A DNA stretch of 64,000 nt from JANXUC01 sp964619065 (GCA_964619065.1 CAZUCC010000002.1:1-64000), one strand, 5' to 3'. Counted from the stretch's first letter, positions 7,416 to 15,925 are shown. A program made the numbers and translations. The notes: generated by a model from the sequence alone, not told the origin.

Positions 7416-7919
7416 ATGCCCTTCGGCGAAAAAATTGGGTCCCACATCAAACTTGCTGGCGGAGCCGTGTGGGCCTGGTTCGTCGCCCAGTTTCTGGACT
7501 CGCTGACCGTGGGCGCGTTGTGGTTTGTTGGGCTGCTGCTGGTCAAGATGTCGTGGCCTGTGGCTTTGCTATGGGCCGTGGTAGGTGCGGTGTGCCAGTT
7601 CATTCCGCATCTTGGTCCTGTGCTGGGATTGATCGGTCCGGGGATGACGGCAGCAGCGAAGGTCACGTCCCATTGGGAGCACTACGAACAGCTTTTGTAC
7701 GTGCTGATTCTCTATGTCGTGATCACGATCGTGGACGGATTTTTCCTCCAGCCGTACTTCATGCGGCGCCGGGCGAAGGTGCCGATGTGGGCCTCGATTC
7801 TGACGCCAATTGTGCTGGGATTCGTCGTACCGCTATGGGGTGTGCTCCTGGCGCCTCCGTTGCTGGCCGTGATGTACGCATATAAGGCGCGGTACGCGAG
7901 CGACGGGGATACAGAGTAG
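7416..7919 (+). CDS. Short AI-2E/PerM-family membrane protein
   Basis: This 167-residue protein matches only the C-terminal half of AI-2E (PerM/UPF0118) exporters. It has GGAVWAWFVAQFLDSLTVGAL, then the diagnostic LLWAVVGAVCQFIPHLGPVLG, and further hydrophobic helices (LLYVLILYVVITIVDGFFLQP, SILTPIVLGFVVPLWGVLLAPP). Full-length members have about 340-380 residues and eight helices; this one has about four. The start at 7416 (MPFGEKIG) is the first plausible ATG. It could be a natural half-size form that dimerises or a truncated relic. The codon pattern is intact, which argues for function. The substrate is unknown. Confidence 0.75.
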   Translation: MPFGEKIGSHIKLAGGAVWAWFVAQFLDSLTVGALWFVGLLLVKMSWPVALLWAVVGAVCQFIPHLGPVLGLIGPGMTAAAKVTSHWEHYEQLLYVLILYVVITIVDGFFLQPYFMRRRAKVPMWASILTPIVLGFVVPLWGVLLAPPLLAVMYAYKARYASDGDTE

Positions 7920-8028
7920 CCGGTCTCGCAGGATTTTAAACTCAGACGATCCTAAAGCGGAACGCCTTCAGGGCGCGGAAGGCGGAATATTGCTTGACGC
8001 GTAACGTCGAAGGATTCAGCATAGACGA

Positions 8029-9195
8029 ATGCCCGGGAACCCAATCCGCATCCTTCTCGTGCACGGTACTTGGCCGGAAGGGCCATGGCAAGCGTGTAGG
8101 GATGCAGTTCAGCGCTTTTTCACCAGTCGTGGAAGAGACCGGTCCACGGTAGGAAATAAATACTGGTTTCAGGACAAGCACATCTTTCACGTTGAACTCG
8201 AACGAGGACTGATCGAGCAAGGCTTCGATCCCACAGTCATGGAGATGACTTGGAGCGGCGCCAATTCCTTTGCGGACCGGAGCTTTGCAGCAGCAGGTCT
8301 GGCTATCGCGCTAAAGGCGTTGCCTGCCGCTGGGAGGCAGATCATAATCGGGCACAGTCATGGCGGCAGTGTCGCCCTGCAGGCGATTAACATGCTGGAC
8401 CAAAACGAGGTTGAGCTGGTCACTTTGGCTACGCCTTTTCTGCGCGTAGAGCGATTTGCTTCCAACAAGGGCCTGTGGGGCATGTTCAGTCTTTGGTGGA
8501 TGTCCGCCGTCGCTGTGATCTTTATTTTGTCGGTGCGGCGTTACGGAGCGAATACAGCGGCTCTCATCGTGTTCACCGTGGGCATCGGTATGGGAGTTGT
8601 CGCCAACCTTCTTGCCGCCAGGGGACGATGGATCAATGAAAACGTCGTCAAGCCTCTAGTGACCAAATATCGGGGACCCCGAATTCAATGTATCCGCGGT
8701 ATCGCGGACGAGGCAGGACTCGCCGTCAATGCAGGTATCATGGGAGCGTGGGTCGGCCGAACGCTGCTAACGGCATTCGGAAGCTTGGTGGACAGAACGC
8801 CAGACTCCCTGAAGCTCGTCTCCTATGTAGGGTTGATTGCCTTCATGTTTGCCGGCATGTTCTTCAGCCAGTTGCACACCGCGGTGTTCGGGGTGGCGGT
8901 CTGCCTAGTCTGCCTCTTGGGCTGTGCGATCCTTGCGTCCTTAGCCCAATGGGCACTCGGTGGGGAGTTAGCTTTTGCCGGGCTTCAGTTCATCACGGCG
9001 GTCGAGAGCACTCCCGACGTCGATCGCGACCGGCTTGAGGTCGTGACGCTCGGCACCCTGCAAGATACAACCGACGGGCTGCGGCATAGCGTCTACAATC
9101 ATCCCGACTGCATCAGGACGATCGTCGAGGGAATCGTTTCGCGGGACGATCACTCCGTCAAGGAATCGCCGTCCTCAAGCGCCATCGCTTCATGA
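8029..9195 (+). CDS. Alpha/beta hydrolase with transmembrane insertion
   Basis: This 388-residue protein begins with an alpha/beta-hydrolase half: RILLVHGTWPEGPW holds the oxyanion region and GHSHGG (residues 108-113) gives Ser110 as nucleophile. Residues about 150-195 and 270-315 form two hydrophobic hairpins (LWWMSAVAVIFILSV, LIVFTVGIGMGVVANLL, YVGLIAFMFAGMFF, VAVCLVCLLGCAILASLA). A possible catalytic His lies in GLRHSVYNHPD near the end. The catalytic fold therefore appears to be interrupted by, or anchored through, four membrane segments. A lipid or ester substrate is plausible but not shown. Confidence 0.75.
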   Translation: MPGNPIRILLVHGTWPEGPWQACRDAVQRFFTSRGRDRSTVGNKYWFQDKHIFHVELERGLIEQGFDPTVMEMTWSGANSFADRSFAAAGLAIALKALPAAGRQIIIGHSHGGSVALQAINMLDQNEVELVTLATPFLRVERFASNKGLWGMFSLWWMSAVAVIFILSVRRYGANTAALIVFTVGIGMGVVANLLAARGRWINENVVKPLVTKYRGPRIQCIRGIADEAGLAVNAGIMGAWVGRTLLTAFGSLVDRTPDSLKLVSYVGLIAFMFAGMFFSQLHTAVFGVAVCLVCLLGCAILASLAQWALGGELAFAGLQFITAVESTPDVDRDRLEVVTLGTLQDTTDGLRHSVYNHPDCIRTIVEGIVSRDDHSVKESPSSSAIAS

Positions 9196-9279
9196 TTCGA
9201 CGAGATTAATTTCAATCAACAAGTGCCCGTTGGGAGGAAGACAAGCCACTAGAAAGACATCACGATAGGGTACCGCGAG

Positions 9280-9288
9280 TGCTATAAT
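9280..9288 (+). promoter_or_regulatory. Extended -10 promoter upstream of yebC
   Basis: TGCTATAAT at 9280-9288 is a perfect TATAAT preceded by the TGn extended -10 motif. No good -35 box is seen 17 bases upstream, as expected for extended -10 promoters. It lies about 107 bases before the yebC start codon. Confidence 0.55.
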
Positions 9289-9394
9289 TTTTGAGGCTTA
9301 AATAGCTGCATCGAGACCATTCGTCTCCTTCTGCGGGCTTGTCCTTTTGCAATTCTAGATTCGAACATCAATTGGAAGATCAAGGGGTAGCACC

Positions 9395-10144
9395 ATGTCT
9401 GGCCATTCCAAGTGGGCCACAATCAAGCACAAAAAGGGCGCGCTGGATGCCAAGCGCGGCAAGATTTTCACGCGTCTGATCAAGGAAATCACGATGGCGG
9501 CCAAGGCCGGCGGCGGCGACCCGGACGGTAATCCGCGGTTGCGCACGGCTATCGCCGCGGCCAAGGCCGAGAACATGCCTGCGGACAACATCAAACGCGC
9601 TACACAGCGCGGCACCGGAGAACTGCCGGGGGTGAACTACGAAGAATTCACCCTCGAAGGCTATGGTCCGGGCGGTGTGGCAGTGCTGGTTGAAATCAGC
9701 TCCGACAACCGCAACCGTACAGTGAGTGAAATCCGCCACGTGTTCGGGAAAAACGGCGGGAACATGGCCGACGCTGGCGCGGTGTCCTACATGTTTCACA
9801 AGAAGGGCGACATCGTGGTCCCGAAATCAGCGGCCAAAGAAGACGACCTGATGGGTCTCGTGCTCGATGTGGGCGCGGACGACCTGGTCGACGATGGCGA
9901 GAATTGGGAAGTACTTACCTCGCCTTCGGCCTATGAAAAAGTGTTGGAGGCGGTGAAGAAAGCCGGGATTGAGCCGGCGTCGGCGAGCGTGGCCATGATT
10001 CCAAGCTTGTACGTCAAGCTGGAAGGCGCGCAGGCGGCATCGATGATCCGGCTCATGGAAGCGATGGAAGATCACGACGACGTGCAGAACGTTCACTCCA
10101 ACTTCGATATCGATCAGAAGCTGCTCGAGGAAGTGGCGGGATAA
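9395..10144 (+). CDS. yebC: YebC/PmpR family (TACO1-like) regulator
   Basis: This 249-residue protein belongs to the widely conserved YebC family. It begins MSGHSKWATIKHKKGALDAKRGKIFTRL in the usual way and includes NIKRATQRGTGE, YEGYGPGG-type sequence (LEGYGPGGVAVLVE), the FGKNGGNMADAGAVSYMF segment and a C-terminal LMEAMEDHDDVQNVHSNFDI. The family was long described as transcription regulators; more recent work links members to translation of proline-rich or difficult sequences on the ribosome. Length is standard. It has its own promoter and a strong terminator (10168-10199), so it is monocistronic. Confidence 0.97.
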   Translation: MSGHSKWATIKHKKGALDAKRGKIFTRLIKEITMAAKAGGGDPDGNPRLRTAIAAAKAENMPADNIKRATQRGTGELPGVNYEEFTLEGYGPGGVAVLVEISSDNRNRTVSEIRHVFGKNGGNMADAGAVSYMFHKKGDIVVPKSAAKEDDLMGLVLDVGADDLVDDGENWEVLTSPSAYEKVLEAVKKAGIEPASASVAMIPSLYVKLEGAQAASMIRLMEAMEDHDDVQNVHSNFDIDQKLLEEVAG

Positions 10145-10167
10145 GGCACGAGTTCAAGTATTTGGCG

Positions 10168-10199
10168 AGGCCGCCTTCCCGGCGGCCTTTTGTTTTTTT
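10168..10199 (+). terminator. Rho-independent terminator of yebC
   Basis: AGGCCGCC (10168-10175) pairs with GGCGGCCT (10181-10188) over a five-base loop and is followed by TTTGTTTTTTT. This is a textbook intrinsic terminator 24 bases after the yebC stop. Confidence 0.93.
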
Positions 10200-10277
10200 G
10201 CGGATCATCGCGCAGTGACCGCCGTGATAATCTCGACGGTTGCTAGTAAACCAAAAACCTGGAGAGAGGAGTTCTTT

Positions 10278-10814
10278 ATGAAGATATTTCGGCGGTGTCT
10301 AGCGGCAATCGTCGTCATCGCGTTTGCGTTACCAATCGCTGCAATCGCAGAAGACAAGCAGAAGGAAGATTCGGAAGAGCCAAACTCGAAGGAATTGGAA
10401 CTGAAAGCCTGCGGGCCTAAGGACAAGGAAGTCAAGTACTCGGTGGACACTGACAAGAGTAAGCATCCCACCCCAGACCAGCCCTCGGACAAGGCGCTCA
10501 TTTACGTCCTCCGCCCCGCCATGATGGGGATGGCAATCCAGACGAAGCTAGCGGTCGACGGTGACTGGAAGGGCGTGAACCGGGCGAACAATTACTTCTT
10601 TTTTACTCTCGAGCCTGGCGAACACTATTTCTGTTCCCAGGCGGAAAACCATAGCCTGTTGAAATTGAAAGTGGAAGCAGGCAAGACTTACTACGTCCAA
10701 CAGCATGTGCGCATGGGCATGATGAAGGCGCGCAACAAGATTGAGCCTATGACCGAGGAAGAGGGTAAGGCCAAGCTGGCGACTGCGAATCTAAGCACGT
10801 GGCAGATCAAGTAA
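10278..10814 (+). CDS. Secreted DUF2846-like protein
   Basis: This 178-residue protein has a signal peptide (MKIFRRCLAAIVVIAFALPIAAIA) and then a charged linker. Its domain resembles DUF2846: ALIYVLRPAMMGMAIQTKLAVDG, the NNYFFFTLEPGEHYFCSQAEN core and VEAGKTYYVQQHVRMGM. Proteins of this type are envelope or periplasmic and have no defined activity. The ATG at 10278 follows GAGAGAGGAG. It is followed after 19 bases by the PagL-like gene in the same direction, so the two are likely co-transcribed. Confidence 0.8.
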   Translation: MKIFRRCLAAIVVIAFALPIAAIAEDKQKEDSEEPNSKELELKACGPKDKEVKYSVDTDKSKHPTPDQPSDKALIYVLRPAMMGMAIQTKLAVDGDWKGVNRANNYFFFTLEPGEHYFCSQAENHSLLKLKVEAGKTYYVQQHVRMGMMKARNKIEPMTEEEGKAKLATANLSTWQIK

Positions 10815-10833
10815 CCAAGAGTCAAGAAGCCTC

Positions 10834-11415
10834 ATGAAAACTTTATTGTTTGCATTCCTTTTAGCGGGTTGTTTCGTCAGTGGTGCGGCCTGGGCGCAAA
10901 GTGATGGCCCACAGGCTGGCGGTCACGAGATCCAAGTCTGGTCCGGCGGAGGACATAGTGTCTCCGGTGGAACCAGAAACACGTCCGCGTGGAATCTTGG
11001 CATGCGTTACGGATGGGTGCTGACCAATCCACATCTGCCGGGATTCTTAAAGGGGCGATTCGAATATGCGGTAGACGCGGTTCCTGCTTTTGTCGTGTTC
11101 CAACCGGGTAACACTGTGTATGGGGCTGGGTTGAATCCTCTGAATCTGAAGTGGAACTTCGCCAGCGGTGGGCGGGTCGTGCCTTATGCGGAGTTAAGCG
11201 GTGGAGTTTTGTTCACGAAACACGAGGTGCCGGCGGGATCTTCAAAAGTCAACTTCACTCCAGGAGCGGCCCTCGGAGCACACTTTTTGCGGGGAAAATG
11301 GAACTGGAGCGCGGAAGTTCGCTATCTGCATATCTCCAATGCAGGCTTGACGGTGCCGAATCCGGGGATCAACACGATCCAGATACGAGTAGGGCTAGGA
11401 CGTTTTAAGCGGTAA
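10834..11415 (+). CDS. PagL-like lipid A deacylase / acyloxyacyl hydrolase family
   Basis: This 193-residue outer-membrane beta-barrel has a signal peptide (to about AWA-22) and alternating beta-strands. It contains the PagL family motif HISNAG at 166-171, where His166 and Ser168 match the catalytic dyad of PagL, an enzyme that removes a 3-O-acyl chain from lipid A. The glutamate that completes the PagL triad falls, by spacing, in NPGIN (176-180), where no Glu is present. Activity is therefore uncertain. The PGNTVYGAGLNPLNLKW strand is typical of acyloxyacyl hydrolase annotations. A role in lipid A remodelling is inferred. Confidence 0.82.
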   Translation: MKTLLFAFLLAGCFVSGAAWAQSDGPQAGGHEIQVWSGGGHSVSGGTRNTSAWNLGMRYGWVLTNPHLPGFLKGRFEYAVDAVPAFVVFQPGNTVYGAGLNPLNLKWNFASGGRVVPYAELSGGVLFTKHEVPAGSSKVNFTPGAALGAHFLRGKWNWSAEVRYLHISNAGLTVPNPGINTIQIRVGLGRFKR

Positions 11416-11422
11416 GAACTTA

Positions 11423-11490
11423 TGTGGGACCAGACGCCCGTCCGGGCAGGAGAGCAAAGCTCGCCTGGCAGCTGTGGCTGCAGTCCCACA
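11423..11490. repeat. 68 bp inverted-repeat element
   Basis: TGTGGGAC (11423-11430) and GTCCCACA (11483-11490) flank a segment that contains further short complementary stretches (CCAGACGCCC, GGCAGCTGTGGCTGCAG). It lies in a convergent intergenic region just after the PagL-like gene. It resembles the small GC-rich palindromic units scattered through this window and might act as a terminator or a REP-like element. Confidence 0.5.
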
Positions 11491-11565
11491 AGTGCCGTTA
11501 ATCGTTGACCCAACATGTGGCGCAAGGTACTTTCGGCTGCACGAATTTCTTATGCCGGCAGGGCT

Positions 11566-11838
11566 TCATCCAGCAGTGGTGGGATCAATGATCGAGCTTA
11601 TCTCGGAAACGCGGTTCGCCGGGAAGCCGCCCCGGGTTGCATGTTCGCGAATTAGGCCCTCGTCGGGTGCGATGTAGACACAATAAATTTTGTCGCTGGT
11701 TACATAGCTGTGCACCCACTGAATTTCAGGCCCCAGTTGGCGAAGGACTCCACACGAAGTCTGCGATATGGCCTGAAGTTGTTGCGGCGTCATCTTGCCC
11801 GCGCCGGGGATTTCGCGTTCGATTACGTATTTAGGCAT
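11566..11838 (-). CDS. DUF4242 family protein
   Basis: This 90-residue ferredoxin-like-fold protein starts MPKYVIEREIPGAGKMTPQQL and continues with IQWVHSYVTSDKIYCVYIAPDE, LIREHATRGGFPANRVSEIS and a terminal IDPTTA. This is the standard DUF4242 pattern, also called the SCO4226 nickel-binding family. The REHATRGGFPANRV segment includes the conserved His. Metal binding is known for one Streptomyces member only. It stands alone. Confidence 0.88.
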   Translation of the reverse strand: MPKYVIEREIPGAGKMTPQQLQAISQTSCGVLRQLGPEIQWVHSYVTSDKIYCVYIAPDEGLIREHATRGGFPANRVSEISSIIDPTTAG

Positions 11839-11946
11839 ACGAGATTTTACCCTACGAGTGTGGCTCTGGCCAAGATCGAGCGGTGATCGCGGCTTCTAAG
11901 GGTCGCAGGGAAATACTGCGCACGGAGCCGAATTTGACGTTCAGCT

Positions 11947-11968
11947 GGGCAGGCGGGGGCGCCTGTCC
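11947..11968. repeat. GGCAGGCG/CGCCTG palindromic repeat copy 1
   Basis: GGGCAGGCG (11947-11955) and CGCCTGTCC (11960-11968) form a hairpin with one mismatch. Similar units occur at 15926-15947 and 23420-23438. All are intergenic, which fits a REP-like family. Confidence 0.55.
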
Positions 11969-12007
11969 CTGCCCCTGCCCGCCACCCCTGCGCGAGCCAC
12001 TGGTTGT

Positions 12008-13012
12008 TTAGTTTGTTCCTGCCTGCTTCGGATTTGCCGGTGTTTCGTCTGTGAAACCAAAGCTCTTCTCCAGGGAAGTGAACGATTTCCCTCCAACTTC
12101 CACGTACGGATAAATCAAGTAGTTCAGCGGCGGGCCTGCTTGCGGCGGATTCAGGCGCAGATCGCGGCCCACCGTGAACTGCACGCGATCGGCATCCCGG
12201 GAGCCGAAGAAATAATCATGCTTCTCCTGATGCTTCCAGGCTTCGGAGATGTCCACGGGCACCCAGCCCAGATCGGACGTGTAGAAATCGGCCCAGCAAT
12301 GGTATCCCGCGATATCGCCGGACGGCTTGTCGGTAGGAATCGAAAATCCGATTTCGAAGCGCGAGGGAATCTTCTGCGAGCGCGCCATGGCGATGAAGAG
12401 AGAGTGGAAGTCGGTGCAATTGCCGCGTTTTGCATCGCAGGCCCAGATAGCGTCTCCGTTGCCCCAGCCCGTCCCCGACTTGTCGTAACGGAGCGTTTTG
12501 AAAACATACTCGTACATCGCGCTCGCACGGGCGAGTGGAGTTCCCGCCGTTTTCGTTTGCTCTGTGGCCAGTTGCGCAGGAATACCGGTGATGGGCACAA
12601 GCTTGTCCGGCTCAAGGAATCGCGTCAGTTGAGCTTTCTCGACGTGCTCCTTGTTGGCATCCGGACCGGGTTTACCGCTGGCGAGAACGTGCGTCTCATG
12701 GCGGACCACGTCGTATTCCAGCGTGAACTTGTAGGTATCTTGTTTGGCGTGAGGGGTCTCAGCATAGAGAAGTGTGTTGCCGTATTCCGATTCACGGGTG
12801 GTGCGCAGAGCCAGGTCTCCCTGCTTAGACACGAGACGGACATTCTGGAAAGAATCCGAATGGGCCACTGGAATCCAGATCCGCAAAGGCTCTCCAGATG
12901 GCACACTCTTGACCGTGAAGGCATAGTGGAATTGAAAATGGCGTTGGCTCTGGGCGCCGGCGGCGAGAGTCGTGAACAGAACAAGGCATGCAGCAAGGCA
13001 ACGGGAAAGCAT
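12008..13012 (-). CDS. Secreted transglutaminase-like (cysteine protease fold) protein
   Basis: This 334-residue protein has a signal peptide (MLSRCLAACLVLFTTLAAGA). An N-terminal beta-rich region resembles those that precede bacterial transglutaminase-like domains (HFQFHYAFTVKSVPSGEPLRI). A transglutaminase core follows, with Cys199 in GNCTDFHSLF, His238 in GYHCWADFY and Asp254 in PVDIS, a complete papain-like triad. In bacteria such proteins generally act as peptidases or amidases rather than cross-linkers. The ATG at 13012 gives a perfect secretion signal. It is monocistronic and divergent from ftcD. Confidence 0.9.
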   Translation of the reverse strand: MLSRCLAACLVLFTTLAAGAQSQRHFQFHYAFTVKSVPSGEPLRIWIPVAHSDSFQNVRLVSKQGDLALRTTRESEYGNTLLYAETPHAKQDTYKFTLEYDVVRHETHVLASGKPGPDANKEHVEKAQLTRFLEPDKLVPITGIPAQLATEQTKTAGTPLARASAMYEYVFKTLRYDKSGTGWGNGDAIWACDAKRGNCTDFHSLFIAMARSQKIPSRFEIGFSIPTDKPSGDIAGYHCWADFYTSDLGWVPVDISEAWKHQEKHDYFFGSRDADRVQFTVGRDLRLNPPQAGPPLNYLIYPYVEVGGKSFTSLEKSFGFTDETPANPKQAGTN

Positions 13013-13267
13013 GGGAATATCCTTTCATCTGGAAACTACATTGGGCTGTTCGAAAAAATTTGTGGAAACGACCGACGGGCGTTTGAGGATTACGCTCAGG
13101 TAAAGCCGGGAGCGAGGGCGAGAAGGATATTCCGGGACATGCTCCCATAGTCTGGGAGGGGTAACGCCTAGTTGTCAAGATGATTGGGGCTGCAACGCCC
13201 CTTTGCCCCTCGACGACGATCACCGAGCTTGCAGCCTCCCGCTAGCGCCAGATATCCTCATTCCTCC
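13013..13267. other. Intergenic region between transglutaminase gene and ftcD
   Basis: This 255-base divergent spacer must hold the promoters of both neighbours. The only structure I can see is GGGGCTGCAACGCCCC-like local symmetry near 13186-13201. No small gene with a convincing ribosome site was found. Confidence 0.4.
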
Positions 13268-14743
13268 ATGTCAACTCTCGTCGAATGTGTTCCTAATTTT
13301 TCTGAAGGCCGGGACAAAACCAAAGTCGATGCCATTGTCGAAGCGATGAAGCGCGACGGCGTGTATTTGCTGGATCGCGAGATGGATGCTGACCACAACC
13401 GCTGCGTTATTACATTGGTGGGTGAGCGAGAAGCGATTCAGGAAGCCGCGATCCGGGGCGTGGGCAAAGCCGCTGAGCTGATTGACCTTACCCAACATCA
13501 GGGTGCGCACCCGCGCATGGGTGCCGCAGATGTGGTGCCGTTTATCCCCATTGATGGCGTCACGCTTGAAGACTGTGTGGCCATGGCGAAGGATGTAGGC
13601 GCGGAAATCTGGAAGCGGTATCAGGTCCCGGTGTATCTCTACGAGGCGGCGGCCGCGGCTCCCGAACGGCAGAATTTGGAGAATGTGCGGCGCGGACAGT
13701 TTGAGGGCCTGCGTGAAGAGGTGAAGACGAATTCGGCGCGGCGTCCGGATTTTGGCGAGGCGGCGCTACATCCCACGGCGGGAGCGACGGTCGTCGGCGC
13801 ACGCAAGGCTTTAGTGGCGTACAACGTGTTTCTTAATACTACAGACGTTGGGATCGCCAAGAAGATCGCCAAGGCGGTACGGCAATCCACTGGGGGATTC
13901 CGCTATGTGAAGGGCGCGGGATTTTCCGTGCGTGGCTTGGCGCAGGTGTCGATGAACCTGACCGACTTTGAACAGACTCCGGTACACCGTGTGTTCGAGT
14001 TCGTGAAGCGTGAGGCAGAGCGCTATGGGGTGACGCCGCTCTCCAGCGAGATCGTCGGCCTCATCCCCAAGAAAGCCCTGGAAGACGCCGCCGAGTGGTT
14101 CCTGCAAATAGAGAATTTCGATTCTTCCCTGATTTTGGAAAACCGTCTGGCGGCTGTGATGAGCGGCAAAATGGCTGTGGGTGGTCTGCGCGCGGGTGTG
14201 GAGCCGTTTGTGGAGCAGCTCGCAGCTCCGGCGGCGACCCCAGGTGGCGGTAGTGCGGCAGCAGCAGCCGGTGCCATGGCGGCAGGACTGGCGCAGATGG
14301 TGGCCAGCATGTCCCGCGGCAAGAAGGCTCATCTGCAACATGAAGCGCAGTTGAGCGAGGCGATTGCCAAGCTGGGTCCGCTGCGCGAAGAACTGAAGGC
14401 GTCGATTGATGCCGATGCGGAGGCCTACGACGCCGTGATGAAGGCGTACAAGGCGGCCCGAGAGAATTCTGAGAGCGGTGATAGCGTCATCGCCTCCGCT
14501 TTGAAACAAGCTACGAGTGTGCCTTTGTCGGTAGCGGAGCGGGCGGGGGAAGTGGTGCGCATTGCGGCAGCCCTTGGTCCGGTTACTAACCCCAACATGA
14601 AGTCGGATTTGACGACCGCTGGCGCGTTGGCGCGAGCGGCCATCGAGGGCGCGTTGGCCAATGTGGAGATCAACCTGGAATCTTTGAAGGACGAGGCCTT
14701 CGTGGCGGACGTGAGGAAGAGAGTTGCGATTCTGAAGGCCTAG
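13268..14743 (+). CDS. ftcD: Bifunctional glutamate formimidoyltransferase / formimidotetrahydrofolate cyclodeaminase
   Basis: This 491-residue protein joins two folate enzymes of histidine degradation. Residues 1 to about 300 are the formiminotransferase: MSTLVECVPNFSEGRD, the HQGAHPRMGAADVVPFIPI active-site block, and ARKALVAYNVFLNTTDVGIAK. After a short linker, residues about 310-491 are the cyclodeaminase: FVEQLAAPAATPGGGSAAA, MASMSRGKK and the helical ending. The fused form corresponds to animal FTCD; many bacteria have the two as separate genes. The ATG at 13268 starts exactly at the family N-terminus. No other hut genes are adjacent. Confidence 0.96.
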   Translation: MSTLVECVPNFSEGRDKTKVDAIVEAMKRDGVYLLDREMDADHNRCVITLVGEREAIQEAAIRGVGKAAELIDLTQHQGAHPRMGAADVVPFIPIDGVTLEDCVAMAKDVGAEIWKRYQVPVYLYEAAAAAPERQNLENVRRGQFEGLREEVKTNSARRPDFGEAALHPTAGATVVGARKALVAYNVFLNTTDVGIAKKIAKAVRQSTGGFRYVKGAGFSVRGLAQVSMNLTDFEQTPVHRVFEFVKREAERYGVTPLSSEIVGLIPKKALEDAAEWFLQIENFDSSLILENRLAAVMSGKMAVGGLRAGVEPFVEQLAAPAATPGGGSAAAAAGAMAAGLAQMVASMSRGKKAHLQHEAQLSEAIAKLGPLREELKASIDADAEAYDAVMKAYKAARENSESGDSVIASALKQATSVPLSVAERAGEVVRIAAALGPVTNPNMKSDLTTAGALARAAIEGALANVEINLESLKDEAFVADVRKRVAILKA

Positions 14744-14760
14744 GCGAGCTTTCCTCGCCT

Positions 14761-14781
14761 GCCCAGACGAGGCGTCTGGGC
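14761..14781. repeat. GC-rich hairpin repeat, downstream of ftcD
   Basis: GCCCAGAC (14761-14768) pairs with GTCTGGGC (14774-14781). A nearly identical unit with substitutions lies at 16031-16051. It probably belongs to the dispersed short palindromic family and may also help terminate ftcD. Confidence 0.6.
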
Positions 14782-14804
14782 CCAAGCGATCCTATCCCAG
14801 TCTA

Positions 14805-14825
14805 CGTGGTCTCGACGAGACCACG
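14805..14825. repeat. Perfect 21 bp palindrome
   Basis: CGTGGTCTCG (14805-14814), a single central A, then CGAGACCACG (14816-14825) form a perfect palindrome between ftcD and the next secreted protein gene. It could be an operator or a REP half. There is no T-tract after it, so it is not a standard terminator. Confidence 0.6.
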
Positions 14826-14977
14826 CCCGGACACCTCTTCCCTATGTCCTTCAGTCCCGTGTCCTTCGGTGTCACTCCCCTATCCACTCTTCCGACGTAC
14901 AATAATGCAAGTACGGGTTACTTCATGCGTTCTATATGCATCCTAAGTCTTTGAGTCCCTTTACGCGAGGTTCCGTC

Positions 14978-15916
14978 ATGAGCTTTGTTCGTTCTTCGGT
15001 CGTCTGCTTCCTGATCTGCCTGCTGGCTACTTCCGGCTGGTCCCTGCCGATGGGCACTTCGGCGCGGTCGGTGGTTCCGGCGGATGTGCAACAGATTATT
15101 TCCGTGGATTACCGTGCCCTGCACAACTCGCCGGCGGCGATGGCGCTGCGCAGCAAGGTTTTGCCGGAAAATCTCAAGCAATTTGAGTCGTCGTTGCGGG
15201 AAGCGGGTATTGATCCTGACCGCGATCTGGACCAGTTGACATTCGTATCGTTCCGCATTCCAAAGCAAGGCACGAAGATTGTGGGTGTTGGTCAAGGGCC
15301 ATTTCCTATGAAAGCGTTCATGAAGAAGATGGCCAAGGAGAAAGTTCGGCCGATGAAGCTGCGGACATCGTTGATCTTTCCGATGGGCGGCATGCAGATG
15401 ACCTTCCTCGATGACAGCACGATTCTGTTCGGCGACAGCTCGGCGCTGCGCGGAGCGCTCGATGCGCGCGACGGGTTGGCGCTACGCTTGGATTCCAATC
15501 CCCAAGTGGCGGACCTGATGACGTCCGTGGATTCCAACCCCATCTGGAGCGTCCTCGACCAGCAGGGGACGCAAAACATGATGCGCTCCACCCTCGGCGA
15601 TGCGGCCAAACTCGCCGACTATGACACTGTAAAGAAGCGCCTGCTGGGTTCGCGCTACGGCATGGAGTTTGGCAGCGGTGTGGACTTCAATATGGACGTT
15701 GTAACTTCCGATTCAGTGACGGCGGGGACGCTCTCTGCCCTGATGAAGGCGGGCGTGACGTATAAGAAAATGACGGCATCCGCGATTGAGAAATCGGCGC
15801 TGGAGAACGTGACCGTCAGCTCGGATAGTTCAAATCTCACGCTGAAGTTCAAGACCGATGAGAAGAAGTTCGAATCGCTGCTGGAATCGGAATTGTTTGC
15901 GTCGGTAGCACGGTAG
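14978..15916 (+). CDS. Secreted acidobacterial-type hypothetical protein
   Basis: I do not recognise a named family. The 312-residue protein starts with a clear signal peptide (MSFVRSSVVCFLICLLATSGWS). It continues with VPADVQQIISVDYRALHNS and a long alpha/beta region that includes LREAGIDPDRDLDQLTFVSF and TFLDDSTILFGDSSALRGALDAR, reminiscent of DUF3352-like periplasmic proteins that repeat an ILFGD... strand. The chosen ATG at 14978 has GAGG at 14967-14970 and yields the best signal peptide; an ATG at 14936 would add 14 polar residues. It stands alone between repeats. Confidence 0.75.
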   Translation: MSFVRSSVVCFLICLLATSGWSLPMGTSARSVVPADVQQIISVDYRALHNSPAAMALRSKVLPENLKQFESSLREAGIDPDRDLDQLTFVSFRIPKQGTKIVGVGQGPFPMKAFMKKMAKEKVRPMKLRTSLIFPMGGMQMTFLDDSTILFGDSSALRGALDARDGLALRLDSNPQVADLMTSVDSNPIWSVLDQQGTQNMMRSTLGDAAKLADYDTVKKRLLGSRYGMEFGSGVDFNMDVVTSDSVTAGTLSALMKAGVTYKKMTASAIEKSALENVTVSSDSSNLTLKFKTDEKKFESLLESELFASVAR

Positions 15917-15925
15917 TTCGTGTAG

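Noticed and set aside
12140..13150. 336-residue open frame antisense to the transglutaminase gene
   Set aside because: No domain signature; arises from the GC-rich third positions of the true gene on the other strand.
13811..14785. 324-residue open frame antisense to ftcD
   Set aside because: Fully opposite a gene with strong enzyme motifs; composition is His/Arg-rich, typical of shadow frames.
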